A stretch of 64,000 nucleotides of DNA, taken from contig NZ_PUIC01000017.1 of the NCBI RefSeq assembly GCF_022750545.1, positions 1-64,000 on the forward strand, in the 5' to 3' direction. The stretch comes from Caulobacter sp. CCUG 60055. GTDB taxonomy: Bacteria; Pseudomonadota; Alphaproteobacteria; Caulobacterales; Caulobacteraceae. A model generated the notes under the pieces. It did no database searches. It was not told where the DNA came from and was given only the letters and a program-made list of their open reading frames with translations. The translations under genes and the position numbers were made by a program. Below are positions 38,930 through 47,610 of the stretch, in pieces (position 1 is the stretch's first letter; the number at the start of each line of letters is the position of its first letter).

Positions 38930-40054
38930 TCAGCCCCGCTTGCGCACGAACACGGTGCCGGCGGAATAGCCGGCGCCGAAACTGCAGATCAGGCCGGTCT
39001 CGCCCGCCTGGAAGTCGTCGTTCTTCTTGTGGAAGGCGATGATCGACCCGGCCGACGAGGTGTTGGCGTATTCGTCCAGGATGATGATGTTCTCGTCGGG
39101 GCCGGGCTCGCGGCCCAGCACCTTGCGGCCGATCATGTCGTTCATGTTGATGTTGGCCTGGTGCAGCCACAGGCGCTTGAGGCCGGTCGGGTCGACGCCC
39201 AACTCGCCGGCGTGGTCGACGATCATGTCGCTGACCATCGGCACCACGTCCTTGAACACCTTGCGGCCCTGCTGGACGAACAGCTTGTCCGGCTGACCGA
39301 AGCCTTCGGGCGCGGCGTTGTTGAGGAAGCCGAAGTTGTTGCGGATGTTGTTCGAGAACACCGTCTTCAGCCGCGCGCCCAGCACGTCCCAGCCCTGGCC
39401 GGGCTTGGCCTGGTCGGCGGCTTCGACGATCACCGCCGTCGCCACGTCGCCGAAGATGAAGTGGCTGTCGCGGTCCTTGAAGTTCAGATGCCCCGAGCAG
39501 ATCTCGGGATTGACCATCAGCACCGCCTTGGTCGAACCCGAGGCGATGAAGTCGGCCGCGGTCTTGATGCCGAAGGTGGCGGACGAGCAGGCGACGTTCA
39601 TGTCGAAGGCGAAGCCTTCGATCCCCAGCGCGGCCTGGATCTCGACCGCCATGGCCGGATAGGCGCGCTGCATGTTCGAACAGGCGCACAGCACCGCGCC
39701 GATCTCGCTGGCGGGCTTGCCCCAGGCCTCGATCGCCTGACGGGCCGCCGCCACGGCCATCTCGGCCAGGATCGACAGCTCCTCGTTCGGCCGCTCGGGG
39801 ATGACCGGCCGCATGATCTCGGGGTCGATCACCCCGTCCTTGTTCATCACATAGCGGGCCTTGATGCCCGAGGCCTTGAGGATGAACTCCGGCGACGAGG
39901 GCTGCAGCGGCTCGACCGCGCCCGAGGCGATGTCGTCGGCGTGGGCGGCGTTGAAGCGCTCCACATAGGTGTTGAAGGCCTCGACCAGCTCTTCGTTGGA
40001 AACGGAATAGGGCGGGGTGTAGAGCCCCGTCGCGGCGATGACGGCTTTTTGCAT
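38930..40054 (-). CDS. Beta-ketoacyl-ACP synthase III-like protein
   Basis: This 374-residue thiolase-fold condensing enzyme has catalytic Cys156 in DMNVACSSATFGIK, His in WLHQANINMNDMI (near 300) and Asn in EYANTSSAGS (near 331), the FabH-type Cys-His-Asn triad. It is longer than housekeeping FabH (about 320 aa) because of an insertion at about 30-90. It resembles KAS III variants that condense longer acyl-CoAs with malonyl-ACP, as described for a Pseudomonas homologue. The start at 40054 gives MQKAVIAATGLYTPP. It is divergent from the small outer membrane protein gene. Confidence 0.85.
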   Translation of the reverse strand: MQKAVIAATGLYTPPYSVSNEELVEAFNTYVERFNAAHADDIASGAVEPLQPSSPEFILKASGIKARYVMNKDGVIDPEIMRPVIPERPNEELSILAEMAVAAARQAIEAWGKPASEIGAVLCACSNMQRAYPAMAVEIQAALGIEGFAFDMNVACSSATFGIKTAADFIASGSTKAVLMVNPEICSGHLNFKDRDSHFIFGDVATAVIVEAADQAKPGQGWDVLGARLKTVFSNNIRNNFGFLNNAAPEGFGQPDKLFVQQGRKVFKDVVPMVSDMIVDHAGELGVDPTGLKRLWLHQANINMNDMIGRKVLGREPGPDENIIILDEYANTSSAGSIIAFHKKNDDFQAGETGLICSFGAGYSAGTVFVRKRG

Positions 40055-40311
40055 GCAATGCCCTTGGGCGAATTCCCGACGCGGCCTGCGGCGGCCGGCG
40101 TCGATCCCGCTCTTCGGAATGAGACTGCCGCGATTGATAGCATGCCGCGCACGGCCGTCCACAAGCCCGTTCAGTCAGGTGTTGCGCCAATGCAACGAAA
40201 TAAATGCGCCTTATTCTGGCCCTTGCTCGCCCACCGACCCGCCGTTTTTCAGGTCGATAACACCCCTGCTTGAGGGGTCATGTCGGGGTTATTGAGTAAA
40301 GGATTATCAAT

Positions 40312-40842
40312 ATGAAGACCATCTACGCCGCCGCCGCCCTGGCGACGCTCGCGGTTTCGGCTCCCGCCTTCGCTCAACAGTCAAGCTTCGCGCCCATCTC
40401 CGGCTACGGTACGCTGGGCTACAGCTATCTGGACAACGACGGGCCCAGCTACGGCGCGGTCACCGGCCGCCTCGGCGCCCGTTTCGGCCGCTACCTCGGG
40501 GTCGAGGGCGAACTGTCCGGCGGCCTGCAGGGCGACACGGTCAGCGTCAACGGCGTCAATGTGAAGACCAAGGCCAACAGCCAGGTCGCGGCCTATGGGG
40601 TCGGCTTCCTGCCGGTCAGCCCCAATCTCGACCTGATCGCCCGGGTCGGCTACGGCGACACCGACGTCAAGGCCAAGGCGCCGAACATCTCGGTGGCCGG
40701 CGGCAACAGCTGGAACTACGGCGTCGGCGCCCAGTACCTGTTCGACGAGAAGAACGGCGTCCGCGGCGACTACACCCGCTACGACTACAACGACGGCGGC
40801 GCGGCCAACGTCTGGTCGGTGGCCTATATCCGCAAGTTCTAG
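40312..40842 (+). CDS. Small outer-membrane beta-barrel protein
   Basis: This 176-residue protein has a signal peptide cleaved after residue 21 (AFA-QQ). The mature part consists of alternating amphipathic strands, each about 9-11 residues (GTLGYSYLDNDG, GAVTGRLGARFGRYLGVEGE, VAAYGVGFLPV), and ends in …VWSVAYIRKF. The C-terminal Phe is the BAM recognition signature. It fits the OmpA-like/Omp_b-brl 8-stranded family. A 5' leader of more than 200 bp carries a small hairpin near 40262-40278. An intrinsic terminator follows, so it is monocistronic and probably well expressed. Confidence 0.85.
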   Translation: MKTIYAAAALATLAVSAPAFAQQSSFAPISGYGTLGYSYLDNDGPSYGAVTGRLGARFGRYLGVEGELSGGLQGDTVSVNGVNVKTKANSQVAAYGVGFLPVSPNLDLIARVGYGDTDVKAKAPNISVAGGNSWNYGVGAQYLFDEKNGVRGDYTRYDYNDGGAANVWSVAYIRKF

Positions 40843-40881
40843 GTTTCGGTTCCTGGTTGAAGGTTCGACTGGCGCGCTCGG

Positions 40882-40900
40882 TGACGGGCGCGTCATTTTT
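40882..40900 (+). terminator. Rho-independent terminator after the outer membrane protein gene
   Basis: TGACG (40882-40886) pairs with CGTCA (40891-40895) around GGCG and is followed directly by five T residues. It lies 40 nt after the stop codon. The stem is short, but this is one of the few hairpins here with a clear U tract. Confidence 0.65.
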
Positions 40901-40955
40901 CTTGACGGGCTGGTCCGACCCGGCGGACCCTTCCCAGGATTGGGAGGAAGCCCGC

Positions 40956-41354
40956 ATGAGTTGGGCGTTTTTGCTTCAGACCCTGGCCTCGGCCGCCGCC
41001 ATCGCCATCCTGGTCGGCTTCACGGCCTGGGCGAGGATTTCGCGCGCGCCGCCTAAGCTCGACGCCGCCGGCGCCCTGCGCGTGCTGGCCGACGAGTTCC
41101 CGGACGCCAGCCCCGCCACGCCCTGGATCGCCGCCGACGGGGCGGGGGCGGTGGCGCGCTCCGGCGACGAGGCGCTGATGATCTTCAGGCTGGGCGACGG
41201 CTTTGTCGCCCGCGCCGCGCCCTGGGCGCGGGTGGCGGCCAGCCCGGTCGTCGCCGGCCGGCTGACCGTGCGGCTCGACGATCCCGGCGCCCCGCGCATC
41301 CGGCTCCTGACCGGCGACGGCGCTTCGCCGTTCGGCGAGGGGGCCGCGTCATGA
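40956..41354 (+). CDS. Hypothetical membrane-anchored protein
   Basis: This 132-residue protein has one N-terminal transmembrane helix (FLLQTLASAAAIAILVGFTAW, about 4-25) and a small soluble domain with Ala/Asp-rich beta-strand pattern (AALMIFRLGDGFVARAAPW-like, TVRLDDPGAPRIRLL). I recognise no family. GGGAGGAAG precedes the start at 40956. Its stop overlaps the start of the fatty acid hydroxylase gene by 4 bp (ATGA), so the two are translationally coupled and the protein may assist that enzyme. Confidence 0.65.
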   Translation: MSWAFLLQTLASAAAIAILVGFTAWARISRAPPKLDAAGALRVLADEFPDASPATPWIAADGAGAVARSGDEALMIFRLGDGFVARAAPWARVAASPVVAGRLTVRLDDPGAPRIRLLTGDGASPFGEGAAS

Positions 41355-42298
41355 AGGCCGCCTTCGATCCGGTGACCCTCGCCACGCCGTTCTTCATCGT
41401 AGCCATCGTGCTGGAGATCGTGCTGGCCCGGCTGGGCCGCGCCCGCGCCGCCTACGAGGCCAAGGACACCGCCGTATCCCTGCTGATGGGCCTGGGCAGC
41501 ACCGTCGCCGGCGTGCTGACCGCCGGGGCGGTGTTCGCCGCGACCCTGTGGGCGCACCAGCACCGCCTGTTCGACATCCCGATGACGGCCGCGTGGGCGT
41601 GGGTGGCGATCTTCTTCCTGGAGGACCTGACCTACTACTGGTTCCACCGGCTCAGCCACGAGCGGCGCTTCTGGTGGGCCAGCCACGTCAACCACCATTC
41701 CTCGCAGCACTACAACCTGTCGACCGCCCTGCGGCAGACCTGGACCGGCGGCGTCGCCGGCACCTGGCTGCTGTGGCTGCCCCTGGCCTTCCTGGGCTTC
41801 CCGCCGGCGATGATCGCCATCGAGAAGGGGATCAGCCTCGTCTACCAGTTCTGGATCCACACCGAGACCATCCGCAGGCTGCCCGCGCCGATCGAGGCGG
41901 TGTTCAACACCCCCTCGCACCACCGCGTCCACCACGCCCGCAACCCGCGCTATCTCGACAAGAACTACGCCGGCATCCTGATCATCTGGGACCGGCTGTT
42001 CGGCACCTTCGAGCCCGAGCGCGACGACGAGCCGTGCCGGTACGGCATCGTCAAGAACCTGGGCGATTTCAACGTGCTGCGGGCGGCCTTCCACGAATGG
42101 ATCGGCATCGGCGCCGACCTGCTGCGCGTCCGCTCGCCGCGCGAGGCGCTTGGCTATCTGTTCGGCCCGCCGGGATGGAGCCCGGACGGCTCGCGCCAAA
42201 CCTCGGCGATGATCAAGGCCCGTTGGCGGGCCCGCATGCAGGAAAAGGCGGCGAAGCCGGCCGAAGCCGACCCCGCCGCCGCCTCGGAGACGGTCTAG
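41351..42298 (+). CDS. Sterol desaturase / fatty acid hydroxylase family protein
   Basis: This 315-residue integral membrane di-iron enzyme has the family His clusters HRLSHE, HVNHHS and HRVHHARNP, placed between and after hydrophobic helices (AWAWVAIFFLEDLTYYWF, GTWLLWLPLAFLGF). It would hydroxylate or desaturate a lipid substrate, which cannot be named from sequence. It overlaps the preceding small membrane protein gene by 4 bp. Its stop codon overlaps that of the convergent TonB receptor gene, so there is no intergenic space. Confidence 0.88.
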   Translation: MKAAFDPVTLATPFFIVAIVLEIVLARLGRARAAYEAKDTAVSLLMGLGSTVAGVLTAGAVFAATLWAHQHRLFDIPMTAAWAWVAIFFLEDLTYYWFHRLSHERRFWWASHVNHHSSQHYNLSTALRQTWTGGVAGTWLLWLPLAFLGFPPAMIAIEKGISLVYQFWIHTETIRRLPAPIEAVFNTPSHHRVHHARNPRYLDKNYAGILIIWDRLFGTFEPERDDEPCRYGIVKNLGDFNVLRAAFHEWIGIGADLLRVRSPREALGYLFGPPGWSPDGSRQTSAMIKARWRARMQEKAAKPAEADPAAASETV

Positions 42299-44601
42299 AA
42301 CTGCTTCTTCAGGGTCACGAAGGCCTGACGCGGCGCGCCGGCCAGCAGGGTCTGGAACGCGCCGTTCGGGTCGGAGTTGACGAAGCCGTTCGAGCCGATG
42401 GTCGACACGTACCGCTTGTCGAACAGGTTGGTGACGTTGAGCTGCGCCTCCAGCCCGTCGAGCCAGGGCGACATGCCGTGGATGCGGTAGCCCAGGCTGA
42501 GGTCGACCAGGGTCTGGGCCTTGACCGACGCGTCGTTGAGGTAGGTGTAGTAGCGCTTGCCCATGTAGTTGACGCCGGCCTGGGCGAAGAAAGAGCCGTT
42601 GTCGTAGCGCAGCTCGGCCTTGACCAGGTTGTCGGGCGTGTCGACCGTGGTCTTGCCGGCGGTGGGGGCCACCACCACGCCGTCGCCGTTCTTGGTGTCG
42701 TCGTCGTATTGGGAGTTCGAGTAGGCGTAGGAGCCGAACAGCGACCAGTCAGGCGCGAACCGCCAGGTGCCGGCCGCCTCCAGCCCCTTGGCCGTCACCG
42801 AGCCGACGTTCTGCAGGGCCGACGGGTTGCCCTGGATGCCCGAGCCGACGGTGATCGCCAGCAGGCGGTTGTCGAAGCTGACATAGTAGGCGGCGAGCAC
42901 GCCCTCGAAGTCGCCGGCATGGAAGCGATAGCCCACCTCGAAGGTGTCGGACGTCTCGGGCTTCAGCTTGTCCTTGATCGCGTTGAAGCCGGCCTGGCTG
43001 GTCGAGAAAGGCCCGGCCGTGGCCGCGCTGACGAAGGCGCGGGCGTTGCGGGCGTAGTCCCCGAACACCTCGCCGCCGCCGCCCACCGCCCAGTTGAACC
43101 CGACCTGGGGCAGGAAGCCCTCGCTGACGTCGATCGAGCCCGAGATGGTCGCGCCCTGGACGCCGGTCGCCTCGTTCTCGACCTTCATCGACTTGAAGCC
43201 GAAGTTGGTCTTCAGCGTCTCGGTGATGCGCCAGGTGTCCTGCAGGTGGAACTGGTAGGTCTTGGTGTTGAAGTCGTACTCCCACTGGGTGGCGAAGGGG
43301 TTCGACTGGAACGAGGTCGACGACCGGTTCGGCGCGGCCCGCGTCAGGCCGTAGAAGCGGCGGGCCTGGTTGAAGTCGTTGTTCTCGTACCAGAAGCCGC
43401 CTTCCAGCGTGTGCTGGCCCAGAGTGTAGGTCAGGGCGGCGATGACGCCGGCGCGGTTGATCTCGTACTCGGTGGTGCGCAGCGAGATCGGGCCGCCGCC
43501 GGGGGAGGGCACATAGGGGGTGAACCACAGGCCCTGGCCTTCGTTGTGGTGGCCGTAGCCGGTGGCCTTGAGGCGCAGGTTCTCGTTGATCGGCCACTCG
43601 ACGGTGACGCCGCCGATGGTGTCCTTACGCAGGCCGGCGGCGTTGTAATAGACGTCGTCGACGGTGGTGTAGGGGGCCGGATAGACCGTGCCCGCCGCCG
43701 GGTTGGACACCGGCGCGCCGGTGTCGCCGCGATTGTTGGCCACGTCGGCGATCTGCACCGCCAGCGGCCAGTTGTTGGAGATGTTGTCGAGGTTGTAGCC
43801 GACGCGCTTGATGAGGGCGAGCGACAGGTCCTGGTAGTCGTTCTCGCGGCGGTCGGAATAGTTGATCCAGCCGGTGACGGTGGCGGGGCCGACCGGCTGG
43901 ACGAACTTGGCGTTGACCTGCTGCTGCTTCTGGACGCCGTCGCCCTTCCACTTGTCGGCGTTCTGATAGCCGTAGGACAGGTAGCCGCGGCCGCCGGTCT
44001 GCAGCACGCCGGTGTCGAGGCGCGCGAAGGCGTGGATGGTGTTGTCGCTGCCGCCGGTGACGGCGGCCAGCACGCCGAACTTCTCGGCGGGGGCGACCGA
44101 GACGAACTTCACCGCGCCGCCGAGGTTCGAGGTCGAGGCGGTGTCGAGGCCGCCGGTGCCCTGGGCCAGGTCGACACGGCCGATGTTCTCGGATGAGATG
44201 GCTCGGCTGATGTGCAGGCCGTTGTAGTTGCCGTAGGACATGTCGCCGAGCGGCACGTCGTCCAGGGTGAAGCCGAGCTGGTTCTGGTTGAAGCCGCGGA
44301 TCGAGATGCGGGCCGACCACTCATAGGCGCCGAACGGGTCGGCGGACTGGAAGTTCACGCTGGGCAGCTTCGACAGCACCTTGATCGGGCTGGTGCCGGG
44401 GGTGAAGGCTTGGATGTCGTCGGCCTTGATGGTCTGGATCTGGCGGGTCTCGCCACGGCCGTAGACGACGATTTCCTCGACATTGGCGGCGCCGGCGGTG
44501 GTCGCGGCGGCGTCGGCGGCCGTTTCGGCGGCCAGGGCCGGGGCGGCGCAGAGGCCGAGCGCGGCGAACGCCGCGCTGGCGAGCAAGCGGGTCTTTGACA
44601 T
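42295..44601 (-). CDS. TonB-dependent outer membrane receptor
   Basis: This 768-residue receptor has a signal peptide (about 1-24). A TonB-box-like region EEIVVYGRGE follows, then a plug domain with LSKLPSVNFQSADPFG, ISIRGFNQNQLGFTLDDVP and GTGGLDTASTSNLGGAV. The 22-stranded barrel ends in LNVTNLFDKRYVSTIG and a C-terminal Phe (VTLKKQF). It imports a scarce ligand using TonB energy. The ligand is unknown. It is preceded on the same strand by a Nudix/NrtR-like regulator gene, and an inverted repeat with a 10-bp palindrome lies in the gap, so regulated uptake of a ligand tied to that regulator is possible. Confidence 0.93.
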   Translation of the reverse strand: MSKTRLLASAAFAALGLCAAPALAAETAADAAATTAGAANVEEIVVYGRGETRQIQTIKADDIQAFTPGTSPIKVLSKLPSVNFQSADPFGAYEWSARISIRGFNQNQLGFTLDDVPLGDMSYGNYNGLHISRAISSENIGRVDLAQGTGGLDTASTSNLGGAVKFVSVAPAEKFGVLAAVTGGSDNTIHAFARLDTGVLQTGGRGYLSYGYQNADKWKGDGVQKQQQVNAKFVQPVGPATVTGWINYSDRRENDYQDLSLALIKRVGYNLDNISNNWPLAVQIADVANNRGDTGAPVSNPAAGTVYPAPYTTVDDVYYNAAGLRKDTIGGVTVEWPINENLRLKATGYGHHNEGQGLWFTPYVPSPGGGPISLRTTEYEINRAGVIAALTYTLGQHTLEGGFWYENNDFNQARRFYGLTRAAPNRSSTSFQSNPFATQWEYDFNTKTYQFHLQDTWRITETLKTNFGFKSMKVENEATGVQGATISGSIDVSEGFLPQVGFNWAVGGGGEVFGDYARNARAFVSAATAGPFSTSQAGFNAIKDKLKPETSDTFEVGYRFHAGDFEGVLAAYYVSFDNRLLAITVGSGIQGNPSALQNVGSVTAKGLEAAGTWRFAPDWSLFGSYAYSNSQYDDDTKNGDGVVVAPTAGKTTVDTPDNLVKAELRYDNGSFFAQAGVNYMGKRYYTYLNDASVKAQTLVDLSLGYRIHGMSPWLDGLEAQLNVTNLFDKRYVSTIGSNGFVNSDPNGAFQTLLAGAPRQAFVTLKKQF

Positions 44602-44681
44602 GAGTATCCCCTCTGATTTCGCCCTCGGCGTGGGAGCGGCCGGGGCGATCTTCGGCGGATAACAGTGGTCTGTGACGGGCG

Positions 44682-44718
44682 GCGCAAAGTGGCGCGACAG
44701 TTCCTTTGCGCAATTGCG
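44682..44718 (-). promoter_or_regulatory. Candidate operator upstream of the TonB receptor
   Basis: GCGCAAAG (44682-44689) and CTTTGCGC (44704-44711) form perfect 8-bp arms separated by 14 nt. The right arm runs into the 10-bp palindrome CGCAATTGCG (44709-44718). All lie between the stop of the NrtR-like regulator and the receptor start at 44601, about 80-115 bp from the start. No T run follows, which favours a protein-binding site over a terminator. The bound factor is unknown. Confidence 0.45.
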
Positions 44719-44727
44719 ACGGTGGCG

Positions 44728-45708
44728 TTACTCGCGCAGCAGCGGCAGGGTGAGGCCGGTCGCCGGCCCCGTGTTCGGCCCGTCGCGGCGAAAGCGGAAA
44801 AGTTCGGCGGGGCGTCCGCCGGTGTCGGAATCCTGGCGGCCCAGCCCCTCGACCAGGCCTGTGCGTTCGACGCCGCGCCGGAAATTCTGTTTGTGCAGCG
44901 CCACGCCGGCCACCGATTCGACCACGCGCTGGAGCTCCGACAGGGTGAACTCGGCCGGGGTGAGCTCGAACGCCACCGGGCGATAGCGCAGCTTGCCGCG
45001 AAGGCGGCCGAGGCCGGTGGCGAGGATGCGGCGGTGGTCGGAGATCATCGGCTCGCCGAGGGCGGCCGACAGGGCGGCGGGCTCCTCGGCGGCGAGACCC
45101 TGGGCGCGGCGGCGGTCGCGGTCGGCCTCGGGGGCGAGGCCGGCCTCGTAGAGCAGTTCGTAGCGGTCCAGCACCCGTTCGGGGTTCCAGCGTTGGCCGT
45201 CGAGGGCGAACAGCGCGCGGGCCCGCGCCGCGCGCTCGTCCGAACGGTCGGCCCAGGCGGCCAGGGCGGGGGCGATGACCTGGTCTATGCCGCGCGGCCG
45301 GCCGCGCCGCCAATCCTCCCAGGGGAAGTAGCGTGACCAGGGCGCCCAGGCGGTGTCCGGGGCCGAGGTGTCCGTCGGCCGGGGCGTCAGCGCCAGGTAG
45401 CCGACCGAGATCACCCGCGCCGCGCCGGCGCCGATGTCGGCCAGCGGCGCGTCGCGGCCCTTGTCGCCGAAGGTGTAGAGCTGTTCGACATAGCCCAGCT
45501 CGAACCGGGTCTGGGCGGCGACGAAGGCGCGCAGGGCCAGCTCGAAGGTGCGGTCGGCCACGGGATCGAACGGCCCGAACGGCAGGCCGGCCAGGGCCGA
45601 GGCCCTGTGGGTCTGGGCGTCCTGCGGGCGGACGGTCAGCACCAGGGCCTCGCCGTCGCGGCAGGCGACGACCACGGCGGAAAGTCCGATGACGACCGAG
45701 GCGTTCAA
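44728..45708 (-). CDS. Nudix/NrtR-like NAD metabolism regulator
   Basis: This 326-residue protein has a degenerate Nudix-like N-terminal domain (VVIGLSAVVVACRDGEALVLTV…LPFGPFD) without the G-x5-E-x7-REUxEE catalytic box. The C-terminal winged-helix segment (FTLSELQRVVESVAGVALHKQNFRRGVERTG) is the NrtR DNA-binding pattern. Alphaproteobacterial proteins of this build are annotated as NAD regulators that sense ADP-ribose-type ligands and repress NAD synthesis or salvage genes. Here the adjacent downstream gene is a TonB receptor, an unusual candidate target. The next gene upstream on the same strand is a lipoprotein. Confidence 0.75.
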   Translation of the reverse strand: MNASVVIGLSAVVVACRDGEALVLTVRPQDAQTHRASALAGLPFGPFDPVADRTFELALRAFVAAQTRFELGYVEQLYTFGDKGRDAPLADIGAGAARVISVGYLALTPRPTDTSAPDTAWAPWSRYFPWEDWRRGRPRGIDQVIAPALAAWADRSDERAARARALFALDGQRWNPERVLDRYELLYEAGLAPEADRDRRRAQGLAAEEPAALSAALGEPMISDHRRILATGLGRLRGKLRYRPVAFELTPAEFTLSELQRVVESVAGVALHKQNFRRGVERTGLVEGLGRQDSDTGGRPAELFRFRRDGPNTGPATGLTLPLLRE

Positions 45709-45730
45709 GGGCGGCCCTCCTCCTGGCGCG

Positions 45731-46285
45731 TCAGCCGCCGGAGGGCGGGACGTAGTTGAACACGCCGCACAGTTGGACCGCCTTGCCGGCGCCGGGGCGG
45801 TCGGCCCCCTGGAACGCGGCGAGATGAAGCGTCCTGGCCGGGCCCTCGCCGTCGAGCGCCAGCGCCAGATAGGTCGGCGGCCCGCCGCCGCAGAAACCGC
45901 CGTTGGGGGCGCCCTTGGGCACGGCCTCCCGCGAGACCTTGCGGATCTCGACCCGGGCGGCCTTGGACGTCGTCATCAGGTCGGCGAAGTTCTGCGCGCC
46001 GTCGGCCAGGTCGCTTGCCGTCGCCTCGGCCACCGGCGCGGCCTCGTAGCGCAGGCCGATCCGGCTTTCGATGGCGGTCCCCTCGACGGTGATCGGCCCG
46101 GTGAAGGCCTCGGCCGTGGTCGAAAGGGCCTCGTAGCGCCCGGCCAGCGTCGAGGCTGGGGCGGGCGGGATGGCCACCGTCGCGGCGGGGGCTGGCGCCT
46201 GGGGGCGCGGCGGCTGGGCGGGCTTGTCGCCGCAGCCGGCCAGCAGGCTGGCGACGGCCAGTCCGGGAAGGACGGCTGAACGCAT
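45731..46285 (-). CDS. Hypothetical lipoprotein
   Basis: This 184-residue protein has a type II signal peptide with lipobox LAGC (Cys17). A Pro/Ala-rich spacer follows (about 20-45), then a beta-rich domain beginning STLAGRYEALSTTAEAFTG and ending KAVQLCGVFNYVPPSGG. Two further cysteines (GGFCGGG, QLCGV) may be disulfide-bonded. No enzyme motif is visible and I do not recognise the family. It is read toward the NrtR-like gene, 22 bp upstream of it. Confidence 0.65.
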   Translation of the reverse strand: MRSAVLPGLAVASLLAGCGDKPAQPPRPQAPAPAATVAIPPAPASTLAGRYEALSTTAEAFTGPITVEGTAIESRIGLRYEAAPVAEATASDLADGAQNFADLMTTSKAARVEIRKVSREAVPKGAPNGGFCGGGPPTYLALALDGEGPARTLHLAAFQGADRPGAGKAVQLCGVFNYVPPSGG

Positions 46286-46337
46286 GGGAGACTCCTCGGT
46301 TCGGCGCCAGCTTAGCGTGCGGCGCGGCCGGCGGCGA

Positions 46338-46850
46338 TCAGAACCGCGCCGGCAGGTCGAAGGGCGCGCCCTCGAAGGCGAAAGCCCCCGTGCCGATGGC
46401 CGTCGCCGCCTCGACCATGCGGCCCTGGCGTCCCAGCATGTCGTCGGCCAGGGCGACGATGCGGCGATTGGGCGTGGCGGTGGGCGAGGCCTGGCGCAGC
46501 CGCTGGGCGATGTCGTGCTCGGCGGTGTCGGGATTGCGCGCGCAGGCCAGCACGAAGGCGGTCGCGCTCGACCGGCTGATCCCGGCCCAGCAGTGGATCA
46601 GCATCGGCTGCGCCTCGTCCCAGGCTTCGCCGAAGGCGAGGATGCGGCGGATCAGGGCTTCGTCGGGCGGGATCAGGCCCTCGGCCTGCTCGGCGATGTC
46701 GTTGACCGACAGCTTCAGGTGCCGTTCGGGCGACACGCCGGCCGGCGTGTCGATCATCGACGCGGGATCGAGCAGGGTGACGAGGTGCGAGGGCGCGCGG
46801 GCGGCGATGACGGCGTGCACCTGGCTGAGCGGCGAGACGATCAGGGTCAC
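46338..46850 (-). CDS. Dual-specificity/tyrosine phosphatase family protein
   Basis: This 170-residue protein has the C-x5-R signature at Cys87-Arg93 (IHCWAGISRSSA), the phosphocysteine P-loop of tyrosine and dual-specificity phosphatases. The N-terminal VSPLSQVHAVIAARAPSHLVTLLD matches the predicted alphaproteobacterial tyrosine phosphatase family. The substrate is unknown. It starts 4 bp after the stop of the HD hydrolase gene, so the two are an operon, perhaps acting on phosphorylated nucleotides or inositol-type compounds. Confidence 0.8.
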   Translation of the reverse strand: MTLIVSPLSQVHAVIAARAPSHLVTLLDPASMIDTPAGVSPERHLKLSVNDIAEQAEGLIPPDEALIRRILAFGEAWDEAQPMLIHCWAGISRSSATAFVLACARNPDTAEHDIAQRLRQASPTATPNRRIVALADDMLGRQGRMVEAATAIGTGAFAFEGAPFDLPARF

Positions 46851-46854
46851 GTCG

Positions 46855-47508
46855 TCACTCCGTGTCGAAGGCGGCCTTCACCGGCTCGTAGCCGGCGGCC
46901 TCGGACAGCACGTGGAAGCGCTGGACGTAGCGCTCCTGGGCGACGGCCGGGGCGAGGGGGTCGATGGTCAGGCCGTAGCCTTCCGGCGGATGGCCGAAGA
47001 AGCCGATGGATTCCTCGATGGAGAAGCCGGCGAGCTGGGTCGCCTCGAAGAAGGCGCAGGCGCGGTCGGCCTGCTTGATCAGCTTCTTGATCGGGGCGGG
47101 CGTCTTGGCCGGCAGGCCGAAGCGGACGTGGATCGCCGTCTCCAGCTTCTCCTCGAACTCCTTGTAGCTGACGCCCAGCGCCGCCTTGAACGGCGAGATC
47201 ATGTCGCCGATCACGTACTCCGAGGCGTCGTGCAGCAGGGCGGCCAGGCGCCAGCGCGGCTCCAGGTCCGGCTTGATGTGGACGGCGATCTCCTCGACCA
47301 CCACCGAGTGCTGGGCCACCGAGAACCCGTGCTCGCCGATCGTCTGGCCGTTCCAGCGGGCGACGCGGGCCAGGCCGTGGGCGATGTCCTCGATCTCGAT
47401 GTCCATAGGGGAGGGGTCGAGCAGATCCAGCCGCCGGCCCGACAACATCCGCTGCCACGCCCGTGGGGCGGTCTTGCTCGCGCGAGTTTGACGCAGCCCT
47501 TTCGCCAC
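46855..47508 (-). CDS. HD-domain hydrolase (YfbR-like)
   Basis: This 217-residue HD-superfamily metal-dependent phosphohydrolase has metal ligands His67 (AQHSVVVEEI) and His93-Asp94 (AALLHDASEYVIGD). A distal ADRACAFFEA supplies the final Asp. Relatives such as YfbR dephosphorylate deoxynucleoside 5'-monophosphates. It shares an operon with the downstream phosphatase (4-bp gap). It is divergent from the universal stress protein gene, whose start lies 102 bp away. Confidence 0.82.
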   Translation of the reverse strand: MAKGLRQTRASKTAPRAWQRMLSGRRLDLLDPSPMDIEIEDIAHGLARVARWNGQTIGEHGFSVAQHSVVVEEIAVHIKPDLEPRWRLAALLHDASEYVIGDMISPFKAALGVSYKEFEEKLETAIHVRFGLPAKTPAPIKKLIKQADRACAFFEATQLAGFSIEESIGFFGHPPEGYGLTIDPLAPAVAQERYVQRFHVLSEAAGYEPVKAAFDTE

Positions 47509-47610
47509 CAGATCGTTCCTTGCTTACCGGGTTGGACGAACTGGCCCAACGGACGGAGAATAGCAACCATTGCGACCCGATCGAACGAAGCCTTTTGTGG
47601 AGAGACGATC

